Source of the DNA: Acidimicrobiaceae bacterium
GTDB taxonomy: Bacteria > Actinomycetota > Acidimicrobiia > Acidimicrobiales > Bog-793
DNA: 8,512 nucleotides
Direction: 5' to 3'
Assembly: GCA_003170375.1 (NCBI GenBank)
Contig: PMZN01000135.1
Span: forward strand, 1-8,512
Position 1 is the stretch's first letter. The number at the start of each line of letters is the position of its first letter. This document shows, piece by piece, positions 1 through 5,855 of this stretch. Both the position numbers and the translations under genes were made by a program. Under the pieces are notes generated by a model. That model was given only the letters and a program-made list of their open reading frames with translations. It was not told where the DNA came from and ran no database searches.

Positions 1-383
1 TCGTACCCCGCGTCGAGCAGCGCGACGGCGGTCACGAGCCCGTAAACGAAACCGGCACACGCGGCATTCAAATCGAATGCGGCACCGCGGCAACCGAGCC
101 GGTGGTGGACCCACGACGAGGTTGCGGGCACGGTTTGGTCGGGGCTGGTGGTCGCGAGCACGAGAAGGTCGATCTCCTGGCCGCGACGTCCTGCCCGCTC
201 CAGGGCGCGCCGGGCGGATTCGACGGCGAGCCCCGAAGTCGTCCCACCGTGGCGCCGTTCTTTGATCCCGGTCCGCTCGACGATCCATTTGTCACTCGTG
301 TCGAGACGTGCCTCGAAGTCGGTGTTGGTGACGACCGTGTCCGGCAGAGAAAGACCCCATCCGGTGATTTGTGCGCCTCTCAT
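1..383 (-). CDS. fabH: 3-oxoacyl-ACP synthase III (KASIII), N-terminal part, runs off left edge
   Basis: FabH condenses an acyl-CoA primer with malonyl-ACP to start each round of type II fatty acid synthesis in the cytoplasm. The frame is open from an ATG at 383-381 to the window edge, giving 127 codons of a family that is usually about 320-340 residues. Visible hallmarks are DKWIVERTGIKERR at about 31-44 (the CoA-binding tryptophan and arginine region), LATTSPDQTVPAT at about 76-88, and the active-site block NAACAGFVY at 106-114 with catalytic Cys109 (Cys112 in E. coli FabH). The ATG overlaps the fabD stop by one base (TGATG on the minus strand), so the two genes are very probably co-transcribed and translationally coupled. 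The His and Asn of the catalytic triad lie outside the window. What follows (commonly acpP and fabF in such clusters) cannot be seen. Confidence 0.95.
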   Translation of the reverse strand, partial: MRGAQITGWGLSLPDTVVTNTDFEARLDTSDKWIVERTGIKERRHGGTTSGLAVESARRALERAGRRGQEIDLLVLATTSPDQTVPATSSWVHHRLGCRGAAFDLNAACAGFVYGLVTAVALLDAGY

Positions 384-1609
384 CAGGTCCTCTCGTCTTG
401 GATCGGGGCTCGCAACCATGCGATGGGCTGGCCGCGCGTCACCCGTTCACCTGCCAGCACGAGCACACCTTCGAGGGTGCCCGAGAACGCGGACCGCACT
501 TCGGTCGTGCCGACGATACCGAGAAGTCCGCCGACCTGGATCAGGACCGGGTCCGCCGATCGGCCGACACCACCGGGAAGATAACCGTTCAGTCCTGCCG
601 CAGGCTCGAAAAGCCCTACCGTCGGCGAGACGACGAGCCGCTCGGTCATGTGGAAGCGCTCGCCCGCCGGGGCGGCACCCACGATGCCGTCAGCGAGGAT
701 CTCGACCAGACGATCGAGATCGTCCGGAGTGGAGACAGATACTCCGATCGTGTCTGTTGTCGGAGCCACGCGCCGCAGCAAGCCGGTCAGCACGCCACCG
801 GGCCCCAGCTCGACGAATGTCTGCATGCCTTCACCCAAGAGTGTGTCGAGGCTCTGGCGCCAGCGGACCGGGCTGCACAGCTGCGCGGACAGTAGTTGCG
901 GCCACTCGCCGGGATCGTCGTGGAGGCGCGCGTCCACGTTCGCCACGACCACCGGGTCGAGCGCATGGAAGTTCGTGGCCGCGACGGCCTTGCGGAGCCG
1001 ATCGCGGGCGCCTGACATGAGAGGAGTGTGAAAGGCACCTCCGACCGGCATCGAAAGCACTCGCTTGGCGCCGAGCTCCTTCGCGATCGCGCTGAACTCG
1101 GCAAGTGCCTCGGAGGTCCCAGCGACGATCACCTGGCCGGGCGCATTGAAGTTCGCTATCCACGCCTCGCCGTCGACGCGCCGGCAAGCCGCCTCGACAG
1201 TCTCGTCGTCGAGACCGAGCACGGCGATCATCGTCCCGGGCGCACATTCGGCGGCCTCTTGCATCGCGGCGCCCCGTTCTGAGACGAGGCGGAGCCCGTC
1301 CTCGAAATCGAGAGAACCTGCAGCGACGAGGGCTGTGTACTCGCCGAGGCTGTGGCCGGCTGAAGCCGACGGCTCGATACCGATCCTCTCGGCGGCATCG
1401 AGCACGATCAGGCTCTGCACGAAGGTGGCGATCTGGGCGTTGTCGGTACGGGTCAGAGTCTCCTGGTCGGCTTCGAGCAGAAGATGGGCAAGGTCCCGCC
1501 CGGTGACCTCCGAAGCGAGGGCGACAAGCTCGAACGACGGGTGGTCAACCCAAGCGGCGCCCATGCCCGGTCGTTGTGAGCCTTGGCCGGGAAATGTGAA
1601 CGCCAGCAA
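383..1609 (-). CDS. fabD: Malonyl-CoA:ACP transacylase with a fused C-terminal BCCP-like domain
   Basis: FabD moves malonyl from CoA to the phosphopantetheine of ACP, feeding FAS-II elongation. Residues 1-310 are a complete transacylase: GQGSQ at 8-12, nucleophile Ser87 in GHSLGE (85-90), Arg112, His194 in GAFHTPL, and GPGGVLTGL near 269-277. FabD is normally about 300-320 residues; this protein has 408. Residues 321-400 resemble the biotinyl domain of AccB: SPTVGLFEP at 328-336 (SPMVGTFYR in E. coli AccB), LGIVG at 363-367, SGTLEGVLV at 376-384 and GERVTRGQPIAWL at 387-399. The AMKM hairpin holding the biotinyl lysine is missing and this tail contains no lysine. The start is TTG at 1609-1607, directly before the canonical LAFTFPGQGSQ; AAGGGG lies six bases upstream. 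No in-frame ATG or GTG was found in the 94-bp gap. Met321 could be an internal start, but I see no strong ribosome binding site before it. The transacylase call is near certain; the tail assignment is my manual alignment. Confidence 0.95.
   Translation of the reverse strand: MLAFTFPGQGSQRPGMGAAWVDHPSFELVALASEVTGRDLAHLLLEADQETLTRTDNAQIATFVQSLIVLDAAERIGIEPSASAGHSLGEYTALVAAGSLDFEDGLRLVSERGAAMQEAAECAPGTMIAVLGLDDETVEAACRRVDGEAWIANFNAPGQVIVAGTSEALAEFSAIAKELGAKRVLSMPVGGAFHTPLMSGARDRLRKAVAATNFHALDPVVVANVDARLHDDPGEWPQLLSAQLCSPVRWRQSLDTLLGEGMQTFVELGPGGVLTGLLRRVAPTTDTIGVSVSTPDDLDRLVEILADGIVGAAPAGERFHMTERLVVSPTVGLFEPAAGLNGYLPGGVGRSADPVLIQVGGLLGIVGTTEVRSAFSGTLEGVLVLAGERVTRGQPIAWLRAPIQDERT
404..649 (-). 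other. Degenerate biotinyl/lipoyl-like domain fused to FabD (residues 321-402)
   Basis: This is the extra C-terminal domain of FabD. It keeps both conserved ends of an AccB-type barrel-sandwich fold: the SPxVGxF strand, a somewhat longer loop where E. coli AccB has its thumb, and the closing SGxxxxxLVxxGExVxxGQPI repeat. Between them, IVG-TTEVRSAFSG aligns with IVE-AMKMMNQIEADKSG of E. coli AccB with four residues absent, including the lysine that carries biotin. It therefore cannot be biotinylated in the normal way. A structural or docking role, for example towards acetyl-CoA carboxylase that supplies malonyl-CoA, is only an inference. Confidence 0.7.
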
Positions 1610-1634
1610 CCCTCGCCCCTTTCCCCCTCCAGGT

Positions 1635-1649
1635 CGGGCACCATGCCCG
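1635..1649. repeat. Short perfect inverted repeat upstream of fabD
   Basis: CGGGCA-CCA-TGCCCG, a six-base stem with a three-base centre, lies 26 bases before the fabD TTG start inside the 94-bp gap between the endonuclease gene and fabD. It could be an RNA hairpin in the leader or an operator. No clear -10 or -35 box was seen in the gap, so fabD may also be read through from upstream. Confidence 0.35.
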
Positions 1650-1703
1650 GATCTGGCTCTCCTTATGTCTGACCCCTCGGGGCTCGGATCGGTTACATTC
1701 CCA

Positions 1704-2501
1704 TCACGCGATGGCGAGCCGCGCTCGCAGCGGCAGGTGGTCCGACTTGCCCACGGCGACCGACGCGCCCGAGATCACCTCGACCGCTCGTGTCACGAAG
1801 ATGTGGTCGACCTGGCTGTGCGCACGCCAGCTTGGGTAGGTGCGGGTCCGCACTGCTCTCCGCCAGCCGGGGAGTGCAAGCGACATGGGCGGCCCCCAGA
1901 AGTTCATGTCGCCCGCGAGGACGACCGGTTGCCCCGGTGCCGGGAGCCTCCGACGGAGCCGTTCCAACAGGATCGGCGATCCGTGTGTGAAGTGGGCGAG
2001 ATGCGTGCCGACGACGGTGAGCGAGGAGGTACCGACCTCGACCTCGGCCAGGACGGCTGAACGCCGCTTGGCAGAGTCCCGCCGTAGTCGGCCGAGCTCG
2101 ATGGTCTCGACCCGCCTGACCGGCAGGCGCGACAGCAAGGCGATCCCCCATGTACCGGCGCGTGCCTTGCCCCACCGTGCGCGGCGCACGTGGCTTAGGT
2201 CCTCGGCGTCCCCGAGCCACAGGGAACGGTTCCGACGCGAGTTCCTCGGCCCCCAGCGCGTGCCGACCACCTTGGCGGCTTCGAGCAACAGGGCATCGGA
2301 AAGGGGAACCTCGTGAACCTCGTAACCGAGCGAGGTCGCCACAAGCGAAGCGAGTCCCTCGCCGCCCTCGGGGGTCCAGGTCTCCTGCAGCAGGAGAACG
2401 TCTGCGTCGAGCCGGCTGCAGGACGCCACGACGTCGAAGGGCCTGCCCCAACCATCGATGCCAGCATGAAGGTTGAAAGTCGCGACCACGAGCTGCGGCA
2501 T
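1704..2501 (-). CDS. Endonuclease/exonuclease/phosphatase (EEP) family protein
   Basis: A 265-residue protein with the metal-dependent DNase I-like/EEP active site in the expected order: Asn10 in TFNLHAG, the metal ligand Glu40 in LLLQETW, His167 in VGTHLAHF, Asp198 and Asn200 in LAGDMNF, the VDHIFV block at 231-236, and the final SDHLPL with Asp254 and His255. The family hydrolyses phosphodiester or phosphate ester bonds in nucleic acids, inositol phosphates or lipids. The substrate cannot be told from sequence, so a specific nuclease name is not justified. The length is typical of a minimal single-domain member. No signal peptide is seen, so it is probably cytoplasmic. The ATG at 2501 sits directly before the first beta strand (PQLVVATFN) and fits the family; no good Shine-Dalgarno precedes it. 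It lies between the RsbR-like gene (110 bp upstream) and fabD, all on the same strand. Confidence 0.88.
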   Translation of the reverse strand: MPQLVVATFNLHAGIDGWGRPFDVVASCSRLDADVLLLQETWTPEGGEGLASLVATSLGYEVHEVPLSDALLLEAAKVVGTRWGPRNSRRNRSLWLGDAEDLSHVRRARWGKARAGTWGIALLSRLPVRRVETIELGRLRRDSAKRRSAVLAEVEVGTSSLTVVGTHLAHFTHGSPILLERLRRRLPAPGQPVVLAGDMNFWGPPMSLALPGWRRAVRTRTYPSWRAHSQVDHIFVTRAVEVISGASVAVGKSDHLPLRARLAIA

Positions 2502-2581
2502 CGGAAAGCGACGCTACCGGGTGAGCCTGTGCAGCCGAGGTCGCTGCGACGCAGAACTCTCGATCCGTTGGCGCCGCGCGC

Positions 2582-2599
2582 CTCGGCAGGTCAGCCGAG
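2582..2599. repeat. Hairpin between the RsbR-like gene and the endonuclease gene
   Basis: CTCGGC (2582-2587) and GCCGAG (2594-2599) form a perfect six-base stem around a six-base loop, 12 bases past the stop of the RsbR-like gene. It may be a weak terminator for that gene on the minus strand. No T-run follows, so the call is tentative. Confidence 0.3.
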
Positions 2600-2611
2600 A
2601 GTCATGCCGCC

Positions 2612-3061
2612 TCAGGTGCCTCCGAAGAGGGCACGCAAGTCGAGTGACGGCACGTGCTCCTGGCTTGCGAGCGAGACGTAGGTCCGCGCGAGCGCGTCCT
2701 TGCCGACGCCGAGGACCGTCGAGAGGAGGCCGAGAGACTCGACGAGCTCTCCGGTCGGTACGCCGGCGACGACGTGGTGCCACATCGACTCCTCCAGCAC
2801 GTTGAACGCGGTCTGGACCTCACCGATCCCAAAGCCGCTCGTGAAGCGATCGCGGCCGATCTGTTGCGCGTACTTGATCACCTGATCGAGATTGCGAGCT
2901 CGCAAACAGTGGAGGACGATGTCGAAGAGCGCCTCCAGGCGGTGCCGCAGCTCCTCGTGGCTCGAGGCTTTGTAATGGCCGAGGTGGGACCGTTGGATTC
3001 CCTCGGCTGCCTCTTCCAAGATCTCGGCCCTGGCGTCGCTCAGCACGGCAATGAGTTCCAT
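2612..3061 (-). CDS. Stand-alone RsbRD N-terminal-like helical sensor protein
   Basis: A 149-residue, apparently all-helical soluble protein. The middle resembles the N-terminal domain of RsbR/RsbRD-type co-antagonists of the stressosome: HY at 29-30, EELRHRLEALFDIVLHCLR at 36-54, then YAQQIGRDRFTSGFGIGEV at 64-82 and an amphipathic helix to about 100. In those proteins this domain precedes a STAS domain that binds the kinase RsbT. Here no STAS, kinase or DNA-binding domain follows, and no stressosome partner is in the window. Its role could be signal sensing or binding of a separate partner, which is inference. The ATG at 3061 has GGAAAAG about four to ten bases upstream. It is divergent from the Mop gene with 56 bp between the starts. 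The family assignment comes from pattern memory and is moderate. Confidence 0.65.
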   Translation of the reverse strand: MELIAVLSDARAEILEEAAEGIQRSHLGHYKASSHEELRHRLEALFDIVLHCLRARNLDQVIKYAQQIGRDRFTSGFGIGEVQTAFNVLEESMWHHVVAGVPTGELVESLGLLSTVLGVGKDALARTYVSLASQEHVPSLDLRALFGGT

Positions 3062-3104
3062 GGCGCTTTTCCAATCGGTCGGCTCACGTGGCCTCCTTGA
3101 CCAC

Positions 3105-3110
3105 TAGCCT
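3105..3110 (+). promoter_or_regulatory. -10-like box for a leaderless Mop transcript
   Basis: TAGCCT fits the actinobacterial TANNNT -10 pattern and ends seven bases before the ATG at 3118. That places the expected transcription start at or next to the start codon. There is no Shine-Dalgarno before this ATG, which fits leaderless translation. No good -35 was found at the normal distance; TTGACC at 3097-3102 is too close. Confidence 0.45.
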
Positions 3111-3117
3111 CCCGACC

Positions 3118-3327
3118 ATGAGACTAAGCGCAAGGAACCAGCTGGAGGGCGTAGTGGTCCGCGTCGAACACGGTGTGGTCATGTCGACCGTTGTCATCCG
3201 CCTGGTCGGAGGTCAAGAGGTCGTGTCGGCGATCACCAAGGACTCCGCGGAGAGTCTGGCTCTTGCTGAAGGTGACTCTGTCAAGGCCGTGATCAAGGCC
3301 ACCGAGGTCATAATCGGCAAAGACTGA
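3118..3327 (+). CDS. mop: Molybdate/tungstate-binding Mop domain protein (molbindin)
   Basis: A 69-residue single TOBE/Mop domain. Such proteins form hexamers that bind molybdate or tungstate oxyanions in the cytoplasm and act as storage or buffering proteins. The whole length matches the family pattern: MRLSARNQLEGVVVRVEHG at 1-19, STVVIRLVGGQEVVSAIT at 23-40, then LALAEGDSVKAVIKATEVIIG at the end. I choose the ATG at 3118 because MxLSARNxLxG is the usual molbindin N-terminus; an upstream ATG at 3088 would add ten residues unlike the family and would overrun the -10-like box. No modABC transporter or molybdoenzyme gene is visible nearby, so its partner operon is elsewhere. It is divergent from the RsbR-like gene and convergent with the ABC exporter. 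Confidence 0.9.
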   Translation: MRLSARNQLEGVVVRVEHGVVMSTVVIRLVGGQEVVSAITKDSAESLALAEGDSVKAVIKATEVIIGKD

Positions 3328-3356
3328 CCCGGAGCACGCCTTCTCCTGTGCACGCC

Positions 3357-3382
3357 TCGGCTGACCTGAAAGGGCCAGCCGA
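3357..3382 (+). terminator. Probable terminator after the Mop gene
   Basis: TCGGCTG (3357-3363) and CAGCCGA (3376-3382) form a seven-base stem. The loop holds an inner CCT-GAA-AGG fold, and TTT follows at 3383-3385. It begins 30 bases past the Mop stop in the 122-bp gap between convergent genes. The T-run is short, as is common in high-GC genomes. Confidence 0.5.
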
Positions 3383-3387
3383 TTTAG

Positions 3388-3407
3388 TGCCGGGAAGGTC
3401 TCCGGCA
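3388..3407. repeat. Hairpin in the convergent gap
   Basis: TGCCGG (3388-3393) pairs with CCGGCA (3402-3407) across an eight-base loop. It follows the Mop terminator-like hairpin and precedes the exporter-side hairpin, so it may support termination in either direction. Confidence 0.35.
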
Positions 3408-3429
3408 ATGGGCCACGTCCGGGCCCTCA

Positions 3430-3442
3430 GGCCGAAGCGGCC
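3430..3442 (-). terminator. Possible terminator of the ABC exporter operon
   Basis: GGCCG and CGGCC pair around a three-base loop, seven bases beyond the permease stop on the minus strand. It is GC-rich with no T-tract, so it is only a candidate. With the two neighbouring hairpins it makes a dense structured region between convergent transcripts. Confidence 0.35.
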
Positions 3443-3449
3443 GCGAACC

Positions 3450-4211
3450 TCAAGCAACAGCTTTTCTGAATACCCGCGTCGCCCAGAAGATGATGAGTGC
3501 GCACAGCGGCGCGAGGACTGCGAAGCCTTGCCAGACAGCTGGAGCGCCGAAGGTCCCGGTGGCGAGCGCTCGCGAAGCCTGTACCGCGTAGTAGAGGGGA
3601 TTGAAATGCGCGAGGACGCGCATCCACACGGGCCCGAACGAGATCGGAAGCAGCACCCCCGCCAAGAGAAGAATCGGGAGATTGAGCCCATTGATGATCG
3701 CCGCGAAGCTGTTGATCTCTCTTGTCACGAGAGCAGTCGCCGTCGAAAATGCCGCCATCAGCGCGGCGAGCAGTCCGAGTAGAACAGCGAGGGCCGCTAG
3801 CCCGAGCCAGTGCACCTGAAACCCGACGCCGACCGCAATCGCCACGACGACTGCGTCAAACACCGCCATCATCATGAGTCCCGAAAGGATCGGGCCGATG
3901 AGGATCGCGAAACGGCTCGCGGGAGTCACCCGGAAGCGCTCGATCACTCCAGCTTGCAGTTCGAAGATCGTGCTGAACCCCATGCTGATCCCACTCGCGA
4001 ACGCCAGGAGAGCCAGGATCCCGGGCAGGAAGATCTCGAGCACGCCGCCGCTTCGAACGCCGAGGGTCGGAGCGACGTGCTTCAGCATAGGAGTGAACAA
4101 CGCAAGATAGAGGATCGGCGACGAGAAGCCAACGAACAGCCAGACGGGATTGCGCAGCATCTGCAGGGTGTAGCGATGGAAGAGGAGCCCGGTGTCTCGG
4201 AAGGTCTTCAT
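3450..4211 (-). CDS. ABC-2 type exporter permease, DrrB type
   Basis: The membrane subunit of an ABC exporter, 253 residues and complete. About six membrane segments are visible, roughly at 22-42, 58-78, 103-128, 135-160, 172-192 and 227-245. Family marks are the cytoplasmic ERFRVTPASR block (91-100) and the LLPISFGPVWMRVLAHFNPLYY stretch near 188-208, both typical of daunorubicin-resistance DrrB-like and ABC-2 permeases. The ATG overlaps the stop of the ATPase gene by four bases (ATGA), so the two are translationally coupled and form one transporter, probably with two copies of each subunit. The exported compound cannot be deduced: drug, lipid or cell-envelope glycan are all handled by this family, and no biosynthetic genes lie nearby. 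Confidence 0.9.
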   Translation of the reverse strand: MKTFRDTGLLFHRYTLQMLRNPVWLFVGFSSPILYLALFTPMLKHVAPTLGVRSGGVLEIFLPGILALLAFASGISMGFSTIFELQAGVIERFRVTPASRFAILIGPILSGLMMMAVFDAVVVAIAVGVGFQVHWLGLAALAVLLGLLAALMAAFSTATALVTREINSFAAIINGLNLPILLLAGVLLPISFGPVWMRVLAHFNPLYYAVQASRALATGTFGAPAVWQGFAVLAPLCALIIFWATRVFRKAVA

Positions 4212-5194
4212 GCTGCGCTCTCAGTCGTATTCGTGCCGGCGTCTCGCAGTGAGCGACCCGTCTGGTGCAAGAAGACATCGTCCAAGGTGGGCTCCGAAAG
4301 ACTGATGGACTTGAGCGCGATTCGCTCACGATCCAGGAGTCGGAGCAACCCGGGGAGTGCAGCGCTCCCGTCCTCGACGTAGAGACGGAGCTGATCGCCG
4401 TCGGTGGTCAGCTCGCGCACGTAGGGCTCGGCGGATATGAGCAGTCTTGCTCGAGCCAGGGCACCACCCTCGTCGTGCAGGCTGAGCAAGACTGAATCGC
4501 CCGAAACCTGTCGTTTCAGATCGCGCGGCGTCCCTTCGGCAACGATCTGACCGTGGTCCATGATCATGAGGCGATCGCAGAGCACGTCGGCTTCCTCCAG
4601 GTAGTGCGTGGTGAGGAAGATCGTCGTGCCGCGTGAACGCAGCGCGCGGACGTGATCCCAGAGATGCGCCCGATTCTGCGGATCGAGTCCCGTGCTCGGC
4701 TCATCGAGGAACAGCACTTCAGGCTCGTGCACGATCCCGAGCGCGACGTCGAGTCGCCGACGTTGCCCGCCCGAATATGTCTTCACACGGCGATCTGCGA
4801 ACTCGTTGATGTCGAGGATCTCCATCAGCAATTGCGCCCGTGAGCTCACAGAGGCGAGGTCGCCGCCATAGAGGCGACCTTGAAGGATCAGGTTCTCGCG
4901 TCCCGTGGCGAGCTCGTCGGCTCCTCCCAGCTGGCTCACGTAGCCAATGCGCGACCGGACCTGCTTGGGTCTCCGTGCGACGTCGATTCCGGCCACCGTC
5001 GCGCTCCCGCTGTCGATCGGGAGCAGCGTGGTCAGCATCCGCAGTGTCGTCGTCTTCCCTGCTCCGTTCGGGCCGAGGAAGCCGAATATCTCTCCTCGTC
5101 CGACCTCGATGCTGACTCCTCGCACCGCTTCGACGGCTCCGCGTCTTGAGTGAAACTGCTTGCGCAAGTCGGTGGTCGAGATGATCGCTTCCAA
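4208..5194 (-). CDS. ABC exporter ATP-binding protein, DrrA type
   Basis: The ATPase subunit that powers the adjacent ABC-2 permease. Of 328 residues, about 1-230 are the nucleotide-binding domain: Walker A GPNGAGKT at 41-48, Q-loop Gln88, signature YSGGQ at 140-144, Walker B LFLDEP at 161-166 with catalytic Glu165, D-loop STGLDP at 167-172, and switch His197. Residues 230-328 form the C-terminal extension seen in DrrA-like proteins, ending in the characteristic EPTLDDVFLHQTGRSLRD (301-318). All catalytic residues are present. The start is TTG at 5194-5192, supported by a perfect GGAGG (5203-5207 on the complement) eight bases upstream; no ATG fits as well. A 130-bp gap separates it from the GNAT gene upstream on the same strand, so co-transcription is possible but unproven. 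Confidence 0.93.
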   Translation of the reverse strand: MEAIISTTDLRKQFHSRRGAVEAVRGVSIEVGRGEIFGFLGPNGAGKTTTLRMLTTLLPIDSGSATVAGIDVARRPKQVRSRIGYVSQLGGADELATGRENLILQGRLYGGDLASVSSRAQLLMEILDINEFADRRVKTYSGGQRRRLDVALGIVHEPEVLFLDEPSTGLDPQNRAHLWDHVRALRSRGTTIFLTTHYLEEADVLCDRLMIMDHGQIVAEGTPRDLKRQVSGDSVLLSLHDEGGALARARLLISAEPYVRELTTDGDQLRLYVEDGSAALPGLLRLLDRERIALKSISLSEPTLDDVFLHQTGRSLRDAGTNTTESAA

Positions 5195-5202
5195 TTCGCT
5201 GT

Positions 5203-5207
5203 CCTCC
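5203..5207 (-). promoter_or_regulatory. Ribosome binding site deciding the TTG start of the ABC ATPase
   Basis: The minus strand reads GGAGG, then eight bases, then TTG at 5194. The ideal sequence and spacing make this start more credible than any other in the frame. Confidence 0.7.
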
Positions 5208-5324
5208 GTGTCGTCAGTTGGTGCCGGTCAATGTTCAGCCGTGGCGTCGCCGAAGCACCGAAGCAAGCCCGGAACCTCAGCGGTTGAAGTGGGCGTGGGC
5301 GCGCCTTCTCGCCTGTGCGACAGG

Positions 5325-5762
5325 TCAGCGGAGCGGAACGTCGTCTTGCTCGAGACGCTTGCCCAAGCTCACCGCTTCGTCGACGGTGTAGCCGATCTGT
5401 CGATAGAACTCTCTTGCGGTCTCATTCGAGCTCCGGACTTGGAGATTTACCTTCGCGCAGCCGAGATCGCGAAGTCGCCTCTCGGCCTCGTTCATGAGCA
5501 GGCGTCCGAGTCCTTGACGCCGATGATCGGGGCGGACCGCGAGGTAGTTGACCCATCCGCGGTGGCCCTCGTAGCCAACCATGATGGACCCGATCAACTG
5601 GTCGCCCTCTTCGATCACGAGAAGGTTGTGCGCGTCTCTGGCCAGCTTGCGGTCGATATCCCGGTGGGGGTTGTTCCACGGTCGCGTGAGCCCGCAGATC
5701 GACCAGAGCGACACGAGCGCCTCGCGGTCGCCCGGCCGGTACGACCGAAGCACCGGATCCAC
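5325..5762 (-). CDS. ypeA: GNAT family acetyltransferase, YpeA type
   Basis: A 145-residue Gcn5-related N-acetyltransferase, full length for the family, which transfers acetyl from acetyl-CoA to an amine. The close resemblance is to E. coli YpeA: LTRPWNNP at 25-32 (LLRPWNDP in YpeA), GYEGHRGW at 63-70, the acetyl-CoA loop RRQGLGR at 81-87 (pattern RxxGxG), REFYRQIGY at 117-125 with Tyr120 as the likely general acid, and SLGKRL at 132-137. The natural substrate of YpeA-like enzymes is not settled, so no substrate is claimed. The start is GTG at 5762 directly before the first strand; I see no Shine-Dalgarno. It is divergent from the exported protein gene at 5856 and upstream of the exporter pair on the same strand. 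Confidence 0.88.
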   Translation of the reverse strand: MDPVLRSYRPGDREALVSLWSICGLTRPWNNPHRDIDRKLARDAHNLLVIEEGDQLIGSIMVGYEGHRGWVNYLAVRPDHRRQGLGRLLMNEAERRLRDLGCAKVNLQVRSSNETAREFYRQIGYTVDEAVSLGKRLEQDDVPLR

Positions 5763-5843
5763 AGGAACTGTCTACCAGTCGAGTGAAGGTCGCTTCGACG
5801 ACCAGGAGGCGCCCGGGACCCGTGCCACCGCCGACCCAGGGCC

Positions 5844-5849
5844 TATATT
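5844..5849 (+). promoter_or_regulatory. -10-like box for a leaderless transcript of the exported protein
   Basis: TATATT is a near-consensus -10 and ends six bases before the ATG at 5856, with no Shine-Dalgarno between. Transcription would then begin at or beside the A of ATG. It stands out as an AT-rich island in GC-rich DNA. No convincing -35 hexamer was seen around 17 bases upstream. Confidence 0.55.
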
Positions 5850-5855
5850 GAAACC

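Noticed and set aside
102..2060. Long plus-strand frames (for example 148-1020, 290 codons, and 1065-2060, 331 codons)
   Set aside because: They lie opposite fabH, fabD and the endonuclease, whose motifs are complete. The plus-strand translations are Arg/Pro/Ser-rich with no recognisable motif, as expected for shadows in GC-rich DNA.
1693..2451. A 252-codon minus-strand frame overlapping the endonuclease gene
   Set aside because: It is a shifted frame of the EEP gene, rich in Arg and Gly, and lacks every catalytic motif found in the true frame.
3088..3117. Upstream ATG that would lengthen the Mop protein by ten residues
   Set aside because: Molbindins begin at MxLSARN; the extra residues are unlike the family and would place the -10-like box inside the coding region.
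5160..5786. A 208-codon plus-strand frame across the GNAT gene
   Set aside because: It is the antisense of a clear YpeA-like protein; its start overlaps the ABC ATPase start region and it has no family features.
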